Positions 21,537-31,776 are shown, counted from the stretch's first letter. The stretch: DNA of 64,000 nt from Anodontia alba (GCA_964016985.1 OZ024827.1:73480953-73544952), one strand, 5' to 3'. Program-made: numbers and translations. The notes: a model not told the origin generated them from the letters alone.

Positions 21537-21937
21537 TAATTGATGATGACTTGGGGTTTTATGCCCCTTTCTACATTATTTAACCCTTGTCCTGCTGAAT
21601 AAATTAAGATGCCACGCCCTTTTCAAATTTTCAGCCAATCAAATTCCTTGATACAGACTGTTGATATAAATTCACATTCTGAATGGCAAATAGTGCAGAT
21701 CCAGATCAGTTGGCTTCTTCAGAAGCCAACTGATCTGGATCTACACTGTTTGCAAAACAGGGTATATCCGGGTTCAGCAGGACAAGGGTTAAATCATATT
21801 GAGAGGTGATAATAAAGGCTCTGTGTAATGAAGCGCCTTTCAGTCATGCATGCCACCTTCAGTGGGATTTGAACCACGCACCTCATGATCCAAAGTCGGG
21901 AATGCTAAACACTCGCCCACCCGGATACTTCAATGAG
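21537..21937 (-). repeat. S2 SINE (tRNA-derived), split by M MITE
   Basis: Reverse-strand tRNA-like head, GTGGGATTTGAACCACGC (B-box complement) and GCTAAACACTCGCCCACCC. The body AATAAAGGCTCTGTGTAATG matches copies at 26108 and 50583. The distal part, TGATGATGACTTGGGGTTTT, lies left of the M insertion. Confidence 0.75.
21584..21788. repeat. M MITE copy 1 (piggyBac-like), nested in SINE
   Basis: Ends CCCTTGTCCTGCTGAA and TTCAGCAGGACAAGGG, flanked by TTAA at 21580-21583 and 21789-21792. Central core-2 hairpin with tip GTTGGCTTCTTCAGAAGCC. Other S2 copies have a single TTAA at this point, so the target duplication is TTAA. Confidence 0.85.
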
Positions 21938-22390
21938 AAATACTTAAACTCTGATTCAGAGGTTTCATAGCTTTAATTGGAAGATTATGCAAATTATACA
22001 AAGTAGATTTAAGAAATTTGAAAAATACATTATTTTAATTTTATCAATTTCTTATTCTATCACAGACATATGTAATGTAGCACAATGATAAACTGACCAA
22101 ACACAGCATGACTAACACAGCACTCCTGCCAAGATCCTCATCCAGTTAACCGGTTGTAGACTGAATGAACTCCACTGTGACCTGCTAAAATTTTTACCTA
22201 GCATACTACCAGTAAGTGTTCCATATATTTGTCTTTTTCTTCAGAGAGATGCCAGAAAAAAGGGGTCCTTTTTTCATAAGTGAAGAGCACAGGTCCAGAC
22301 CACCCAACCACCCTGAGCATCTATACAAGCTGAGCACTTAGGTCTCTGCATGTGAATAAAGCAGAGGAAATGTTGAGGAATATTTGGTGA
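21938..22390. other. Intergenic, nothing recognised
   Basis: No coding signature; AT-rich. Confidence 0.4.
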
Positions 22391-22393
22391 TAA

Positions 22394-22556
22394 TTATGGG
22401 ATAATTTTCTCCAGTTCTCCATAAAAACATATGTTGTGGGTACTCATTAGAAGCGCCTCAGCGAGGTGCTTCTAATGAGTACCCACAACATATGATTTTT
22501 TGGAGAAATGAGAAAAATTATCCCAGAATTATCACCAAATATTCCCCCCTTAATAA
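22394..22556. repeat. HpB2 MITE copy 1
   Basis: About 30-bp ends GGGATAATTTTCTCC preceded by GGTGATAATTAT, mirrored at right. Core-1 palindrome from ACATATGTTGTGGGTACTCA. The inner part is HpB-like but the ends differ. Confidence 0.75.
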
Positions 22557-22574
22557 TTCCTCTGATATAGTCTA

Positions 22575-22670
22575 CAATATCCAATGATTCTGTAAGCAGG
22601 CAGCAAAGGTCCTGATCAGACTACACACACACAGAGGCTGATCTGGAGCTTCACTGTCTTATTATGTAAC
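22575..22670. repeat. J2 fragment
   Basis: Right-half J2 only: TCTGTAAGCAGGCAGCAAAG and GGCTGATCTGGAGCTTCACT. Confidence 0.4.
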
Positions 22671-22695
22671 AAGGGCTCTTTTCCTACATCACACT

Positions 22696-23077
22696 CATAT
22701 ACAGTTGACTCTGATTATGACTTCTCTTATCCAGCTGATCTCGAAGTGAAACTCTGGTCCCTGTTTTAACCTGGCAATCTAACTACAGGTAACAAAATAT
22801 TGTGGAAAAGAGGAGAAATTGCTCAGAAACTCTGGTCCCTGTTTTAACATGGAAATCTATCAACAGGTAACAAAATATTGTGAAAAAGAGGCGAATTTCT
22901 CCTGTTTTCCACAATATTTTCAAGGTAGCTCTAACTTCAGGAGTCAAATTCATTTGTGAAATGTGGTTGTTCGATTTATTTTTCCTCAATTCTGCATATC
23001 TGATATATTGAGGTTTGGATATCTCAAAGGTTTTCAGAGAGTTCCTTGGACTTCGAGAGAACTAGAGTCAACTGTAT
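22696..23077. repeat. R element copy 1
   Basis: Ends TACAGTTGACTCTGATTATG and AGAGTCAACTGTA. An internal direct duplication of about 75 bp begins GAAACTCTGGTCCCTGTTTT (22747 and 22824). An inverted GAGGCGAATTTCTCCTGTTT block is in the middle. Confidence 0.7.
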
Positions 23078-23137
23078 TGTGGTCCAAGTTATCAAATTTA
23101 GAGATAAACTTTTTAGTATTTTTCTCCAATTTAAGGT

Positions 23138-23412
23138 AATGGATACACTTTCAGGGGAGACAACTCCAAATTGTTTTTTTCCTCCCTTCTGAAAAGGATA
23201 CAATTAGTAAATTTTCTGCCATTCTTTTTACAAGGGGGGCAGCTTTTGTAACTTCCTTTTTGCTTTCCTGCCCACTAAACCCCTTTTGAAAAGAGGTCTA
23301 CTCAAAAATAAAAGAATTTGCTCCCATGGGCAGCAATTCTTTCCTTTTAGAGTAAACCCCTTTCAGAAGGGATGCAAAGCTGATTTAGTTGCCTCCCCTG
23401 AAAGTGGGTCTA
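23138..23412. repeat. I MITE, most complete copy
   Basis: Ends GGATACACTTTCAGGGGAG and CTCCCCTGAAAGTGGGTCTA are inverted. The central GAATTTGCTCCC hairpin (about 23300-23355) is slightly damaged. Confidence 0.7.
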
Positions 23413-23489
23413 TTCCCTTTAAAAAAAATTCTTGCCAAAAAAGCAATTGCCTCTACACATGTATACTACCATATCAACCAATTAGTCTG

Positions 23490-23697
23490 GAGAACTCCAA
23501 AAGGGTAATTGACAAACAGTGCAGACCCAGATCAGATGCCACATAAAGTGGCATCTGATCAGGGTCTGCACTGTTTTCAAATAAGTTAGTCATTGTTCTT
23601 TAGGAATATCTAAATCATATAGCCAGACATAAAATTGAAATTCAACTCTTCCAATATATAGTGTATGGGAGAGATTATTAACTGATTTAGTTTAAAT
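23490..23697 (+). repeat. D1 MITE, core-2 hairpin
   Basis: Core-2 hairpin with tip ATGCCACATAAAGTGGCAT, then TCTTTAGGAATATCTAAATC and TATAGTGTATGGGAGAG. Both ends are mutated. Confidence 0.65.
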
Positions 23698-23698
23698 G

Positions 23699-23968
23699 CC
23701 CAGTCAACACTGTTAGGGTCATGTTGAGCTGGTCAGCTTACCTAATAACACTTTGTCCTGGGCAGGCTTAGTCTTCTAAGCAGTTAACCAGTACTTGTGC
23801 ACATTCTTTTGCCAGAAATTGACTATTGCCCTTCTAGAATAAGGGGAAGGGAGAGACTGACCTCAGAAAATATTTCACAAATGAATGTTGCTGGACCCGG
23901 CAGGGATCAACCCCAGGACCTCCTGATCAACAGTCAGATGTGCATCCAACTAAGCCACCAAGGCCAGC
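23699..23968 (-). repeat. S1 SINE (tRNA-derived)
   Basis: S1 has a tRNA-like head (reverse: GGGATCAACCCCAGGACC, ATCCAACTAAGCCACC), a middle with AATATTTCAC, TTCTTTTGCCAGAAATTGAC, and a tail ending GCCCAGTCAAC. This minus-strand copy is nearly full length. Confidence 0.75.
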
Positions 23969-24024
23969 TCTATGAATTGAGCCACTGTGCCAGTCCATGG
24001 GTGGCTGTTATAGAGGCTTCACTG

Positions 24025-24235
24025 ACCCCAAGGTTATAAAACTTTTTTCATGCTCAACTCAGCTGAGCATGAAATTTGTCCTGCTAATAAATCTCAAATT
24101 ACTAACAATTACAAATTCTTTCTTGCTAAACATAGCTGAGCATCTATTGTTGGTATTTTCATATTGATTAGCAGAGAAATTGCCATGCTCAGTTGACTTA
24201 AGCATGAAAAAATATTTATGACCTTGGCGCTTGGC
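24025..24235. repeat. H MITE copy 1
   Basis: Left end CCAAGGTTATAAAACTTTTT then CATGCTCAACTCAGCTGAGC. Interior palindrome around CTATTGTTGGTATTTTCATA; right end decayed. Confidence 0.6.
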
Positions 24236-24423
24236 TGCACGCATTTGTTCAGGCTTTCTTCCATTGAACTTCCTATGCATATTCATAATCACTGTATGTC
24301 AGCCTGTCCACTTTATACTCCACTTAGAGCATGTAAAGTACAAGCTAGCATAGATTCCTTTATTAGCTCAAGATAAGGGTTATCCAGATAAATATTTTCG
24401 TCATATGACAACGCTGTTATTCA

Positions 24424-24666
24424 GGGCCCAGTTGTTCAAAACTAACGATGTCGTTAGTTAACGATTCGTTAAAATTTACATCGAGAGATACACAAATATA
24501 CTGAAATTTTTTGCTGAAAAAATGTGAGTAGCTTTTGCAGTGCAAAAGCTACTCACATTTTTTCAGCAAAAAATATCAGAATATTGTATATTGAATCCGC
24601 TAAAACAGTTAACGAAATGACCCTTAACGAGCTCGTTAAGCTAACGATGCTTTGAACAACTGGGCC
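24424..24666. repeat. G MITE copy 1
   Basis: Long inverted ends GGGCCCAGTTGTTCAAA... and complement. Central perfect hairpin TTTTTGCTGAAAAAATGTGA then GTAGCTTTTGCA. Ends carry TTAACGA repeats. Confidence 0.85.
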
Positions 24667-24865
24667 CAGTGCTGTAACATCAATACATAAAAATCATATG
24701 ACAACACGTTACATAAAAGTTTGGCAGGAACAAGTAACATCATCACAACGACCAGGTCAACCATACATTTTCTGTTGAACATTTGTCAACTTTAAAGGCA
24801 ATAAAATTCAATTTAAAATAGTCATATGATAAACAAAATCTTACACTTATGGTCATTTCATAAAT

Positions 24866-24985
24866 TTCATATGAGTGTAAGATCCTCTATTTCTTATTTC
24901 TCCATGAAAACAGATGTTGTGGGTACTCATTAGAAGCAGCTTACCAAGGAACTAATGAGTACTATAACATGTTTTCATGGAGAAC
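24866..24985. repeat. HpB core-1 hairpin, damaged
   Basis: CTTATTTCTCCATGAAAACA and inverted TGTTTTCATGGAGAA flank a degraded core-1 tip (GAAGCAGCTTACCAAGGA). Confidence 0.6.
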
Positions 24986-24994
24986 TACTGTGCT

Positions 24995-25490
24995 TTCAAC
25001 ATCTTCTAGCAAGTCGTTTTTTCCTTGGCACTTTACACAGAAGAAGTAAATTTGCAAACTTTTGCCATGATTTAATGCAAAACCATTTGTTGTAACTACC
25101 GATGCACAAAAAGTTTTTTTTCTAGACATTGGTTTTTTAAAGATCAAATATTTTCACTTTTTCCCATAGTAAAAATGAATGCAAATTATGCAGAAATCTG
25201 AAATTTTTCTGAATTTTTTACAATATTGTTCTGAAACATCAAACTCAAATTCAGCAAAGAAAATTTTTTGGAATTCTCAGACAAAAATTCCAAAAAATTA
25301 CTTTACTATAGAAATTGCATAGGTCAGACCATTTTTTGGCCGTAAATTTAATTTTAGGTTGAATATTTGAGAACAAAACACAGAAATAGAAAAGACAAAT
25401 GGTTTCTGATAAGATATGGTCAATCAGAACAAATTTCATTTAAGATAAAATGCCAAGCAAAAAACGTCTTTCTGAGTGATGTCGAAAGGA
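24995..25490 (-). repeat. N MITE copy 1
   Basis: About 0.5 kb with inverted ends around GCCAAGCAAAAAACG (left AGTCGTTTTTTCCTTGGC, right GCCAAGCAAAAAACGTCTTT). The interior reverse complement matches 63408-63945 closely, including GACCTATGCAATTTC. AT-rich; small frames are shadows. Confidence 0.75.
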
Positions 25491-25517
25491 CAGTAAGAAA
25501 AATTTCATTACTTTTTA

Positions 25518-26050
25518 GCTCGCTTGTATGAGAGTACAGGTAGAGCTACAGCAACCACCACTGCGTCGGCGTCGGCATTAGTGTCGGTGTTGGTTAAAGT
25601 TTTTGGTTAAAGTTCTTAGAAAAGGCTATACCTCCTGAACCTCTGGATGACAGTAGTTCATACCTGCCCTAATGTTAGTTCTAAAGTTCTATGCTATACC
25701 ATTCTGACCCACATCAGTGATCTTCAAGTCAAAGTCAAAGACTTACTGGTTAGAAAAATTTAAGTTTTTGGTTTAAAGTTTTAACCCTTGTCCTGCTGAA
25801 CCCAGATGTACCCAGCCTTTGCAAACAGTGTAGATCCAGATCAGTTGGCTTCTGAAGAAGACAACTGATCTGAATCTGTACAGTTTGTCATTAAGTATTT
25901 GAATTTGTATGAACAACTTGGATCAAGTAGTCTGATTGGCTGAAAATTAGAAGTGGGTGAGACATCTTAATTTATTCAGCATGACAAGGGTTAAGAGGCA
26001 AAGGGCGAATCAGATCTACGTTGTCCTGCGACAGCTCTTACTAATTAAAA
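25518..26050. repeat. T dispersed repeat, split by M MITE
   Basis: Contains ACAGGTAGAGCTACAGCAAC, a (GTCGGC)-rich stretch and TTAGAAAAGGCTATACCTCC, matching 41000-41468 in inverse. Broken at TTAA by M copy 2. Confidence 0.6.
25785..25990. repeat. M MITE copy 2, nested in T
   Basis: Flanked by TTAA 25781-25784 and 25991-25994. Ends CCCTTGTCCTGCTGAA and CAGCATGACAAGGG; core-2 hairpin with tip TGGCTTCTGAAGAAGAC. Confidence 0.8.
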
Positions 26051-26107
26051 GAAGTGCCTTATCTGAAGCTATGGGCAAGGTGAATTACTGAAAAATTGTT
26101 ACAAATC

Positions 26108-26315
26108 CTGCAGGTGATGATGATGATTGGTGCTTTACATCCCTTTCAACACTATTTAAGTCACGTTATGATGTTGGAAGGGTGATAATGAAAGGCTCTG
26201 TCCAATGATGCACTGTACAGTCATTCTAAATTCTGTTTCCAGCGGGATTTGAACCTGGGACCTTGTGATCTGAAGTCGGAAACGCTAACCACTCGGCCAA
26301 CCAGACACTTCTACA
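26108..26315 (-). repeat. S2 SINE
   Basis: Minus-strand copy with uninterrupted CACTATTTAAGTCACGTT, giving the empty site for the M insertion at 21584. tRNA-like head GGGATTTGAACCTGGGACC and CTAACCACTCGGCC. Confidence 0.7.
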
Positions 26316-26344
26316 AAAACTGTTGGATTTGAAGCCTTAATACT

Positions 26345-26570
26345 TATGGTAAATGTCCTAAAATTTCATACACCAAAAGTTCTGACAAAATGGCATATGC
26401 AAACAGTGCATACCCAGATCAGACTGCTCCTGAAGGAGCAGTCTGATCAGGGTCTACACTGTTTGCCATTCCACCAAGTATTTTAAGAAAAGACTGCATA
26501 AAAAGCAAAACTTAAGCCGAAAAGATATGGAATAAAGTCTTCGAAATTTTAGGACATTTACCGTAGTTCA
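26345..26570. repeat. D3 MITE, core-2 hairpin
   Basis: Ends TATGGTAAATGTCCTAAAAT and TTTTAGGACATTTACCGTA. Central perfect core-2 hairpin with tip GACTGCTCCTGAAGGAGCAG. Confidence 0.75.
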
Positions 26571-26730
26571 CAATTTGATCATATCCCTCATAGATGTGTG
26601 TATCAAAGAAACACACTTTTGATTAACAGAGAAAATGGTTCCAAACAAACACACAGAAAGAAAAACTATAGCCAATGCTGATCCATGATCAAAACTTGAA
26701 TAAAAGTCTAGAACATAAATATTCAATCAG

Positions 26731-26805
26731 AATTGCCTGTTCAAGCAGTGTAGACCCAGATCACGCTGCTCCTCTGATCTTTTAGGGTCACTGCTGTTTG
26801 TCATT
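26731..26805. repeat. Degraded core-2 hairpin
   Basis: AGCAGTGTAGACCCAGATCA arm; the opposing arm TTAGGGTCACTGCTGTTTG is damaged. Confidence 0.5.
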
Positions 26806-26828
26806 TAGCCCTTTAATCATCACCACAT

Positions 26829-27057
26829 AGCTTAACCTGTTGAAGACTGGAGACCCCTAAATGGGTAAGTGGCAAACATTGCAAACCCAGATCAGATACC
26901 GCAGAATGTGGCATCTGATCTGGGTCTTCACTGTTTGCAAATAGTTCAACCAATTTTCTTTAGGAATATCTACATCATATAGCTGACATACCTAAAATTG
27001 AAAGTGGATTCTTCCTATATATAGTGTGGGAGAGTTTATTCAGTCTTTAATGAGTTA
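26829..27057 (+). repeat. D1 MITE, core-2 hairpin
   Basis: Left TTAACCTGTTGAAGACTGGA, core-2 hairpin with tip ATACCGCAGAATGTGGCAT, right end TCAGTCTTTAATGAGTTAA. Confidence 0.75.
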
Positions 27058-27277
27058 AAAGTTTGCTTCAATTTTTAGGATTAGTATTAGTCATGGCGTC
27101 CAAAAAGTTAAGATACCACTAAAAGATTTTGCTGCCATTTTGTGAAGGGACACAACTCCTGCTAACAGGAAGTTGGCTCCCTGGTATTTGAAACCTTTCA
27201 AAATGCATTTCAAAAACTGATGCTATTGTTAGAGGAAAGAATTTGCTGCCTCTGTAAGCAAAAAAAAAAATTACCGT

Positions 27278-28303
27278 AATATACGTAAGTATTGGGACAG
27301 GAAAAAATAATTAAATTTCTGGCTGTCCCAATACTTAGAAACACGAAAATTAATTATTTTATTAGGTGTCCCAATACTTACGTCTCGTAGTTGAAAATGG
27401 CACCGATTAATGATGAAAATGTGTCATATTTGTGGTCATTGTTTTGTGTATTTTCGGACTTCTGTCTCGTTAACCTAATCTATTGTTAATATTGAATAAA
27501 CAGATTAGCACTTATTGTTTTGATTTAAAATCCCCTCGTTTATCGATCATGTGTTGAAAACGTCCAAGTGAAAATAAATAATCATATACTGCTTCCCCGC
27601 TTTGTTGGTTAATTGCGCATAACCGATACCGCAAATGCGGGGAACAATCTACCTGTTCTGATGACGTTATTATTGGGGTTCGTCTCAACGATGTTTTGGG
27701 GTTCATCTCAACAGTGTTTTAGTATTCCGCATTAAAGCGTTATCGGTAAACAATTCTGTCGAATTTCTTTTTATTATTATTACCGGTATTTATTCATAGT
27801 TTTTTTTGTTGTGTTTGTTTGTTTTTTTTTTTTTTTGTAGAACTTTATTTATGCACTCGAGTTGCAAATTAAAACGTGATGTGTCACGTGACAACCACAA
27901 AATGGCGACGCATCCAGACTGATGCAAACGCATGTGCGTTTTTGTTTTTGCTGATTTCTTGAATAAATTTCATATTAATATTCTCAAAGAAAGTTTTTAC
28001 TTATTTTCTACTTTCTAACCAGCCTGCCGAAGGAAACCCCCTGTTGTATGCTTAGACGTAAAATATTGCGTGACATCGCTTGTAAACAAAACACAAACGG
28101 AGAAAACAGTTTTACCCTGTTAAATAGATCATTTTTTTCACCCAAATGCACTGTCCCAATTCATATGGTACAAAAAATTACTGAAATTTTTAGCGATTTT
28201 TGATATGTCCCAATTCTTAGGGTGACGAAAAATAATTATTTTTACGAATTGTAAGGGTGTCCCAATACTTTAGGTGTCCCAATACTTTGGTATATTACAT
28301 GTC
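27278..28303. mobile_element. Non-autonomous DNA transposon of about 1 kb
   Basis: Ends TAATATACGTAAGTATTGGG and complement of CCAATACTTTGGTATATTA. Subterminal GTCCCAATACTTA repeats occur on both sides (about 27325, 27370, 28145, 28205, 28260, 28275). The interior includes CACGTGACAACCACAAAATG, which looks promoter-like. I see no transposase. Terminal similarity to D2 suggests a relative of its parent. Confidence 0.6.
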
Positions 28304-28440
28304 TGATAGCCAAGAATGTAAAATGTCTTCATGCAGACAATGACGACTGATCAGACTGGGCAGATGCGCAGGCTGATTTGAGTCTTTGTTGGGCACAAGT
28401 CAGAAGGAACATTTTCTCATGATGCTGCCTATTTATTACA
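28304..28440. repeat. J MITE fragment
   Basis: TGATCAGACTGGGCAGATGC and GGCTGATTTGAGTCTTTGTT, right half only. Confidence 0.5.
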
Positions 28441-28514
28441 TGTGAATCCTGCCATGATGTTGCCCATCTTCAGCTATATGTAAACTGTGCATACCTACAC
28501 CAGACTGTGAGAGA

Positions 28515-28950
28515 GTGCATTTACCATAACAACCCTAAGTTTTGGGACCGAGAGGTCTGAGAAAACAGTTTAGACCAGATCAGATGCCGCATTCTGCGGC
28601 ATCTGATCAGGATCTACATTGTTTGCCACTCAACTAACATTTTAGACACATTAACACGCAGTAGAATAGACTTTTTACAAAATTTTAGGACAAGTATGGA
28701 AAGGAATTAACCCTTAAAGCGCCAAGCAAAATTTGTAGCAGACGAAATTTATTTTTATTCTTTTAATTTTTCAAAGAAAACAAGTCTTGATATTTCATGT
28801 GAATCGTCTGCCAAGCAGACGATTCACATGAAATATCAAGACTTGTTTGGTTTTTTTTTTTTTGAAAAATTAAAAAAAAAAAAAAATTTCATAATGTCAT
28901 CTGCTGCAGTTGTGATTGGCGCTTTAAGGGTTAAGGTGTCCCTTAAATAT
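28515..28950. repeat. D2 MITE split by E
   Basis: Left TACCATAACAACCCTAAGTT, core-2 hairpin at about 28565-28628 with tip ATGCCGCATTCTGCGGCAT, then AGGACAAGTATGGAAAGGAA. The right end GGTGTCCC resumes after the E insertion at TTAA. Confidence 0.7.
28711..28930. repeat. E MITE nested in D2 at TTAA
   Basis: CCCTTAAAGCGCCAAGCAAA ... TGGCGCTTTAAGGG with TTAA on both sides (28707-28710, 28931-28934). Hairpin TTTCATGTGAATCGTCTGCC/AAGCAGACGATTCACATG. The empty site GGAGTTAAGGTGTCCC is seen in D2 at about 46886. Confidence 0.85.
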
Positions 28951-29061
28951 GGTAGCTTTTACAAAATAAAATCACCACACAGCATAATACCCCACCACTG
29001 GAAATACACTGTATATGTCTTGTGAAAACCTGTCAGGAGAATAGATTTTTAACATTATTAA

Positions 29062-29296
29062 CCCTTAAAGCGCCAAGAAAAACTGCATCTGAAAATGTCA
29101 TCTGCTTATGTCGTCTGCTGAATATTCTTGCAAACTTTTCAAACCTATTTTTGCATACAGGCAAACAGTGTGGACCCAGATCAGACTGCTCCTAAAGGAG
29201 CAGTCTGATCTGGGTCCACAGTTAACAAAAATGACTTTTAAAATCACAAGCAGATGACAAAGCAGACGACAATAGTTGTGACTGGCGCTTTAAGGG
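29062..29296. repeat. E-variant MITE carrying core-2 hairpin
   Basis: E ends (CCCTTAAAGCGCCAAG, GGCGCTTTAAGGG) and TTAA flanks (29058-29061, 29297-29300). The centre is the core-2 hairpin (about 29160-29225) with tip GACTGCTCCTAAAGGAGCAG, not the E hairpin. Confidence 0.8.
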
Positions 29297-29689
29297 TTAA
29301 AGAGCCATAATGCATGATAGAATTGACATATAAATGCTATTTACTACATAGTGAACCTGTGTTTACTGGCCATTAAACCATCACATGAATTTTGTTTGAA
29401 TAAGACGAAAGACACCAAAGTAATGGGATGGAACCAATTTATATCATTTATCAGGGACAATAATTCTGTGAATATTTATCTAGATTTGTCCATCAAAAAT
29501 CCATTACAAAATTTTGCCAATAACAAAACTCATATAAAACTTCAATAAAATAAAAATCTAAAAGGTTGCCTTTGGAAACAGAACATATTACACATAGAAA
29601 AATCTAGAAAACAGAAGGTGAGTCATCACATGGAAATGTGATATGACCAGATACACTGATAGTCAGTATAAAAACATATGACATTCACG

Positions 29690-30252
29690 CAGTCTCATAT
29701 CATCATCATAATCGGATTTTTGATTAACGTGCAGGTACAGGGGCAACATCCACATCAGTGGGCCCCCTTCCAGATAGCTGGCTTGCTGCCAGATGGCAGA
29801 TCTCACACCAGATCTCCAGGTACGTCTATCATGAGGGTTGATAGCCGAGAGCTTCCACTCTCTGCAATCCCTCTCTGTCAGCTGCTTCCATGTCATTTTG
29901 GGCCTCCCAGGCCCACGCTTTCCATCAACCTGTATGTCAAAGGCTGTCTTGATTGCACCACTGGAGCGTTCCACATGTCCATACCATCAAAGTCTTCTCT
30001 CCTTCAGAATGAGGTCCAGATCCTCAATGCCAAGCCGCACAAGTAGATCATTGGACCTGGTGGTGACAATGTCTTGTGGCCTGACATTGCAGATCTGTCT
30101 GATCATTGCCCTGTCATTTCGCTGCAGACGCTGGAGGTTTGGCTTTGTCAATGGCCAAGTCTCGCTGGCATGGAGCATTGCGCTCCGCACACAAGAGCTG
30201 TACACATGGCCTTTGGTCTGGACACAAATTTCACTGGGCACATTTTGTACAG
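29690..30252 (-). pseudogene. Non-LTR retrotransposon RT C-terminal fragment
   Basis: Decayed 3' end of a LINE polyprotein, transcribed leftward. Recognisable from 30252: VYSSCVRSAMLHASETW, LQRLQRNDRAMIRQICNV, DLLVRLGIEDLDLILKERR, then WYGHVERSSGAIKTAFDI, GKRGPGRPKMTWKQLTERDC and REWKLSAINPHDRRTWRSGV. These are typical of the post-RT region of LINEs common in molluscs. An in-frame TGA interrupts at 29987-29989 and a frameshift lies near 29775. It is 5'-truncated, joining unrelated repeat at about 30252, and the left flank has a short GATGATGATA tail. Not expressed as a protein. Confidence 0.85.
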
Positions 30253-30269
30253 CCAAGGATGCAAAGTTA

Positions 30270-30365
30270 TTTCATGTGGACAATGATGACTGATCAGACT
30301 ACTCAGATGTGTAGGCCGATTTTGTATCATCTTTGTGTACAAGTCAGAATGTAGGTTTTCTCAGG
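30270..30365. repeat. J MITE fragment
   Basis: CTGATCAGACTACTCAGATG and TAGGCCGATTTTGTATCATC, similar to the fragment at 28304. Confidence 0.4.
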
Positions 30366-30587
30366 TAGCGGGTCATATATGTGATTCTCATCAGCAACCT
30401 GCTCATCCAAGATCCAAATCATGTATCAGAGATGGGTACACATGTCTTGACCAGTGTAGGCTCATGCCCAGTATGGTCCAGATATGCCAATTTTCTTGAT
30501 GCCTGAAGACAGGTTTTGTTATGTTATGTATGGTCGAGTTTTAGTTATATCTGGTAAAATGTTTAAAGACAAAAAGATGTTTAAATG

Positions 30588-30745
30588 TAAATGGATACAT
30601 TTCTAAGGGCAATCACTCTGATCTGTTGGTATTTGCCTTCCTTTGACCTTCCAAAAATGGGCGACTCTAAAAGGGAAAAATTTGCTCCCTCTGGGAGCAA
30701 ATTCTTTCCTTTAAAAGAAGCCCTTTTTGAGAAGGGATTCACTTC
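30588..30745. repeat. I MITE
   Basis: GGATACATTTCTAAGGGCAA at left; hairpin AATTTGCTCCCTCTGGGAGC then AAATTCTTTCC. Confidence 0.6.
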
Positions 30746-30767
30746 TCAGTTTGTTTGTGTTGAGGTT

Positions 30768-31010
30768 TTACGGCCCAGTTCAACCAATAGGGTCATGTCG
30801 AGCGCCATCAGTTTACCTAACCACACTTTTACTGGGCAGGTTTAGTCCTCTGTGGTTAACCAGTATTGTGCACATTCTTTTGACAGAAACTGTCAACAGC
30901 CCTTCTTAATTCAGCCGAAGGGAGAGAATGACCGTAGAAAATATTTCATGATCAATCTCCGGGAAAGAATGGTACTGAACCGGCCAGAGTCGAACCCCAA
31001 CCTCCTTTTG
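30768..31010 (-). repeat. S1 SINE
   Basis: GCCCAGTTCAACCAATAGGG tail to a head remnant GGCCAGAGTCGAACCCCAAC. The tRNA head is truncated. Confidence 0.7.
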
Positions 31011-31185
31011 TGCTAGAGTGGTTTCCTACAGAAAAGGGAGGAAATACTTTCTTTAAATGAGGCATATCTATATACCCTAAAATTATTTACATACAAAACA
31101 GAAGATTTAATGTTAAATATTCTGAAAAAAAAAAAAAAAAAAAAATCTGGTGAAACAGAATTAAAACTTCTTATTTATGACATAT

Positions 31186-31645
31186 CATAGCTGTTGATAA
31201 GAGTGGGTATCAGGCTATTTCATTATGAAAACACGCCTATTCAAGTATATTGAAAATTTCACCACCAAAAACTGAAAGTTTTCAGATAAAAATTCTAACA
31301 TCATTCATGTTTCTGTTCAAAACATAGATTGTGGGTACTCATTAGAACCATCTCACTGAGGCAGTTCTAATGAGTATTCACAATCTATGTTTTTAAGCAG
31401 AAATAAGAAAAATAAAGAATACCCTATAAACCAGTTTTACTACATAAAAGTGGGGTTTAAGGGGGTCCAAATTATATAGGTAAGTTTTCTTGATGTTATT
31501 TCTACAAGAAAACACATGTTGTGCACCTCATTAGATGTACCTCCGCAAGGTGCTTTTAATGAGTTGCCACAAAATGTGTTTTCATGGAGAAATGGGAAAA
31601 TATCAATACTTTTTCGTTGAAAAAAGTACCCTATCTGGGGCAATA
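31186..31645. repeat. HpB MITE split by HpA
   Basis: HpB ends ATAGCTGTTGATAAGAGTGG and AAAGTACCCTATCTGGGG. The core-1 hairpin at about 31510-31590 is damaged. HpA copy 5 sits at its TATTTC/TTATTT boundary. Confidence 0.65.
31221..31495. repeat. HpA MITE copy 5, nested in HpB
   Basis: CATTATGAAAACACGCC and GTAAGTTTTCTTGATG ends. Core-1 palindrome with mismatched tip (ACCATCTCACTGAGGCAG). Confidence 0.8.
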
Positions 31646-31776
31646 ACCAATCAAAAAGAAGCAAATTTGTGTTATAAAAATTAACGTGTTCAATCAGTCG
31701 CAGACTATATCAGTTATAAGCTTTTGAACTGAAAGACTTATTATATCTAAAGTTTCTACAAAAACGAAGAAAACTG

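Noticed and set aside
27512..27706. 64-residue minus-strand frame in the 1-kb transposon
   Set aside because: Short, with no transposase motif.
29678..30293. Plus-strand frames at the LINE fragment
   Set aside because: Antisense of the recognisable RT C-terminal region.
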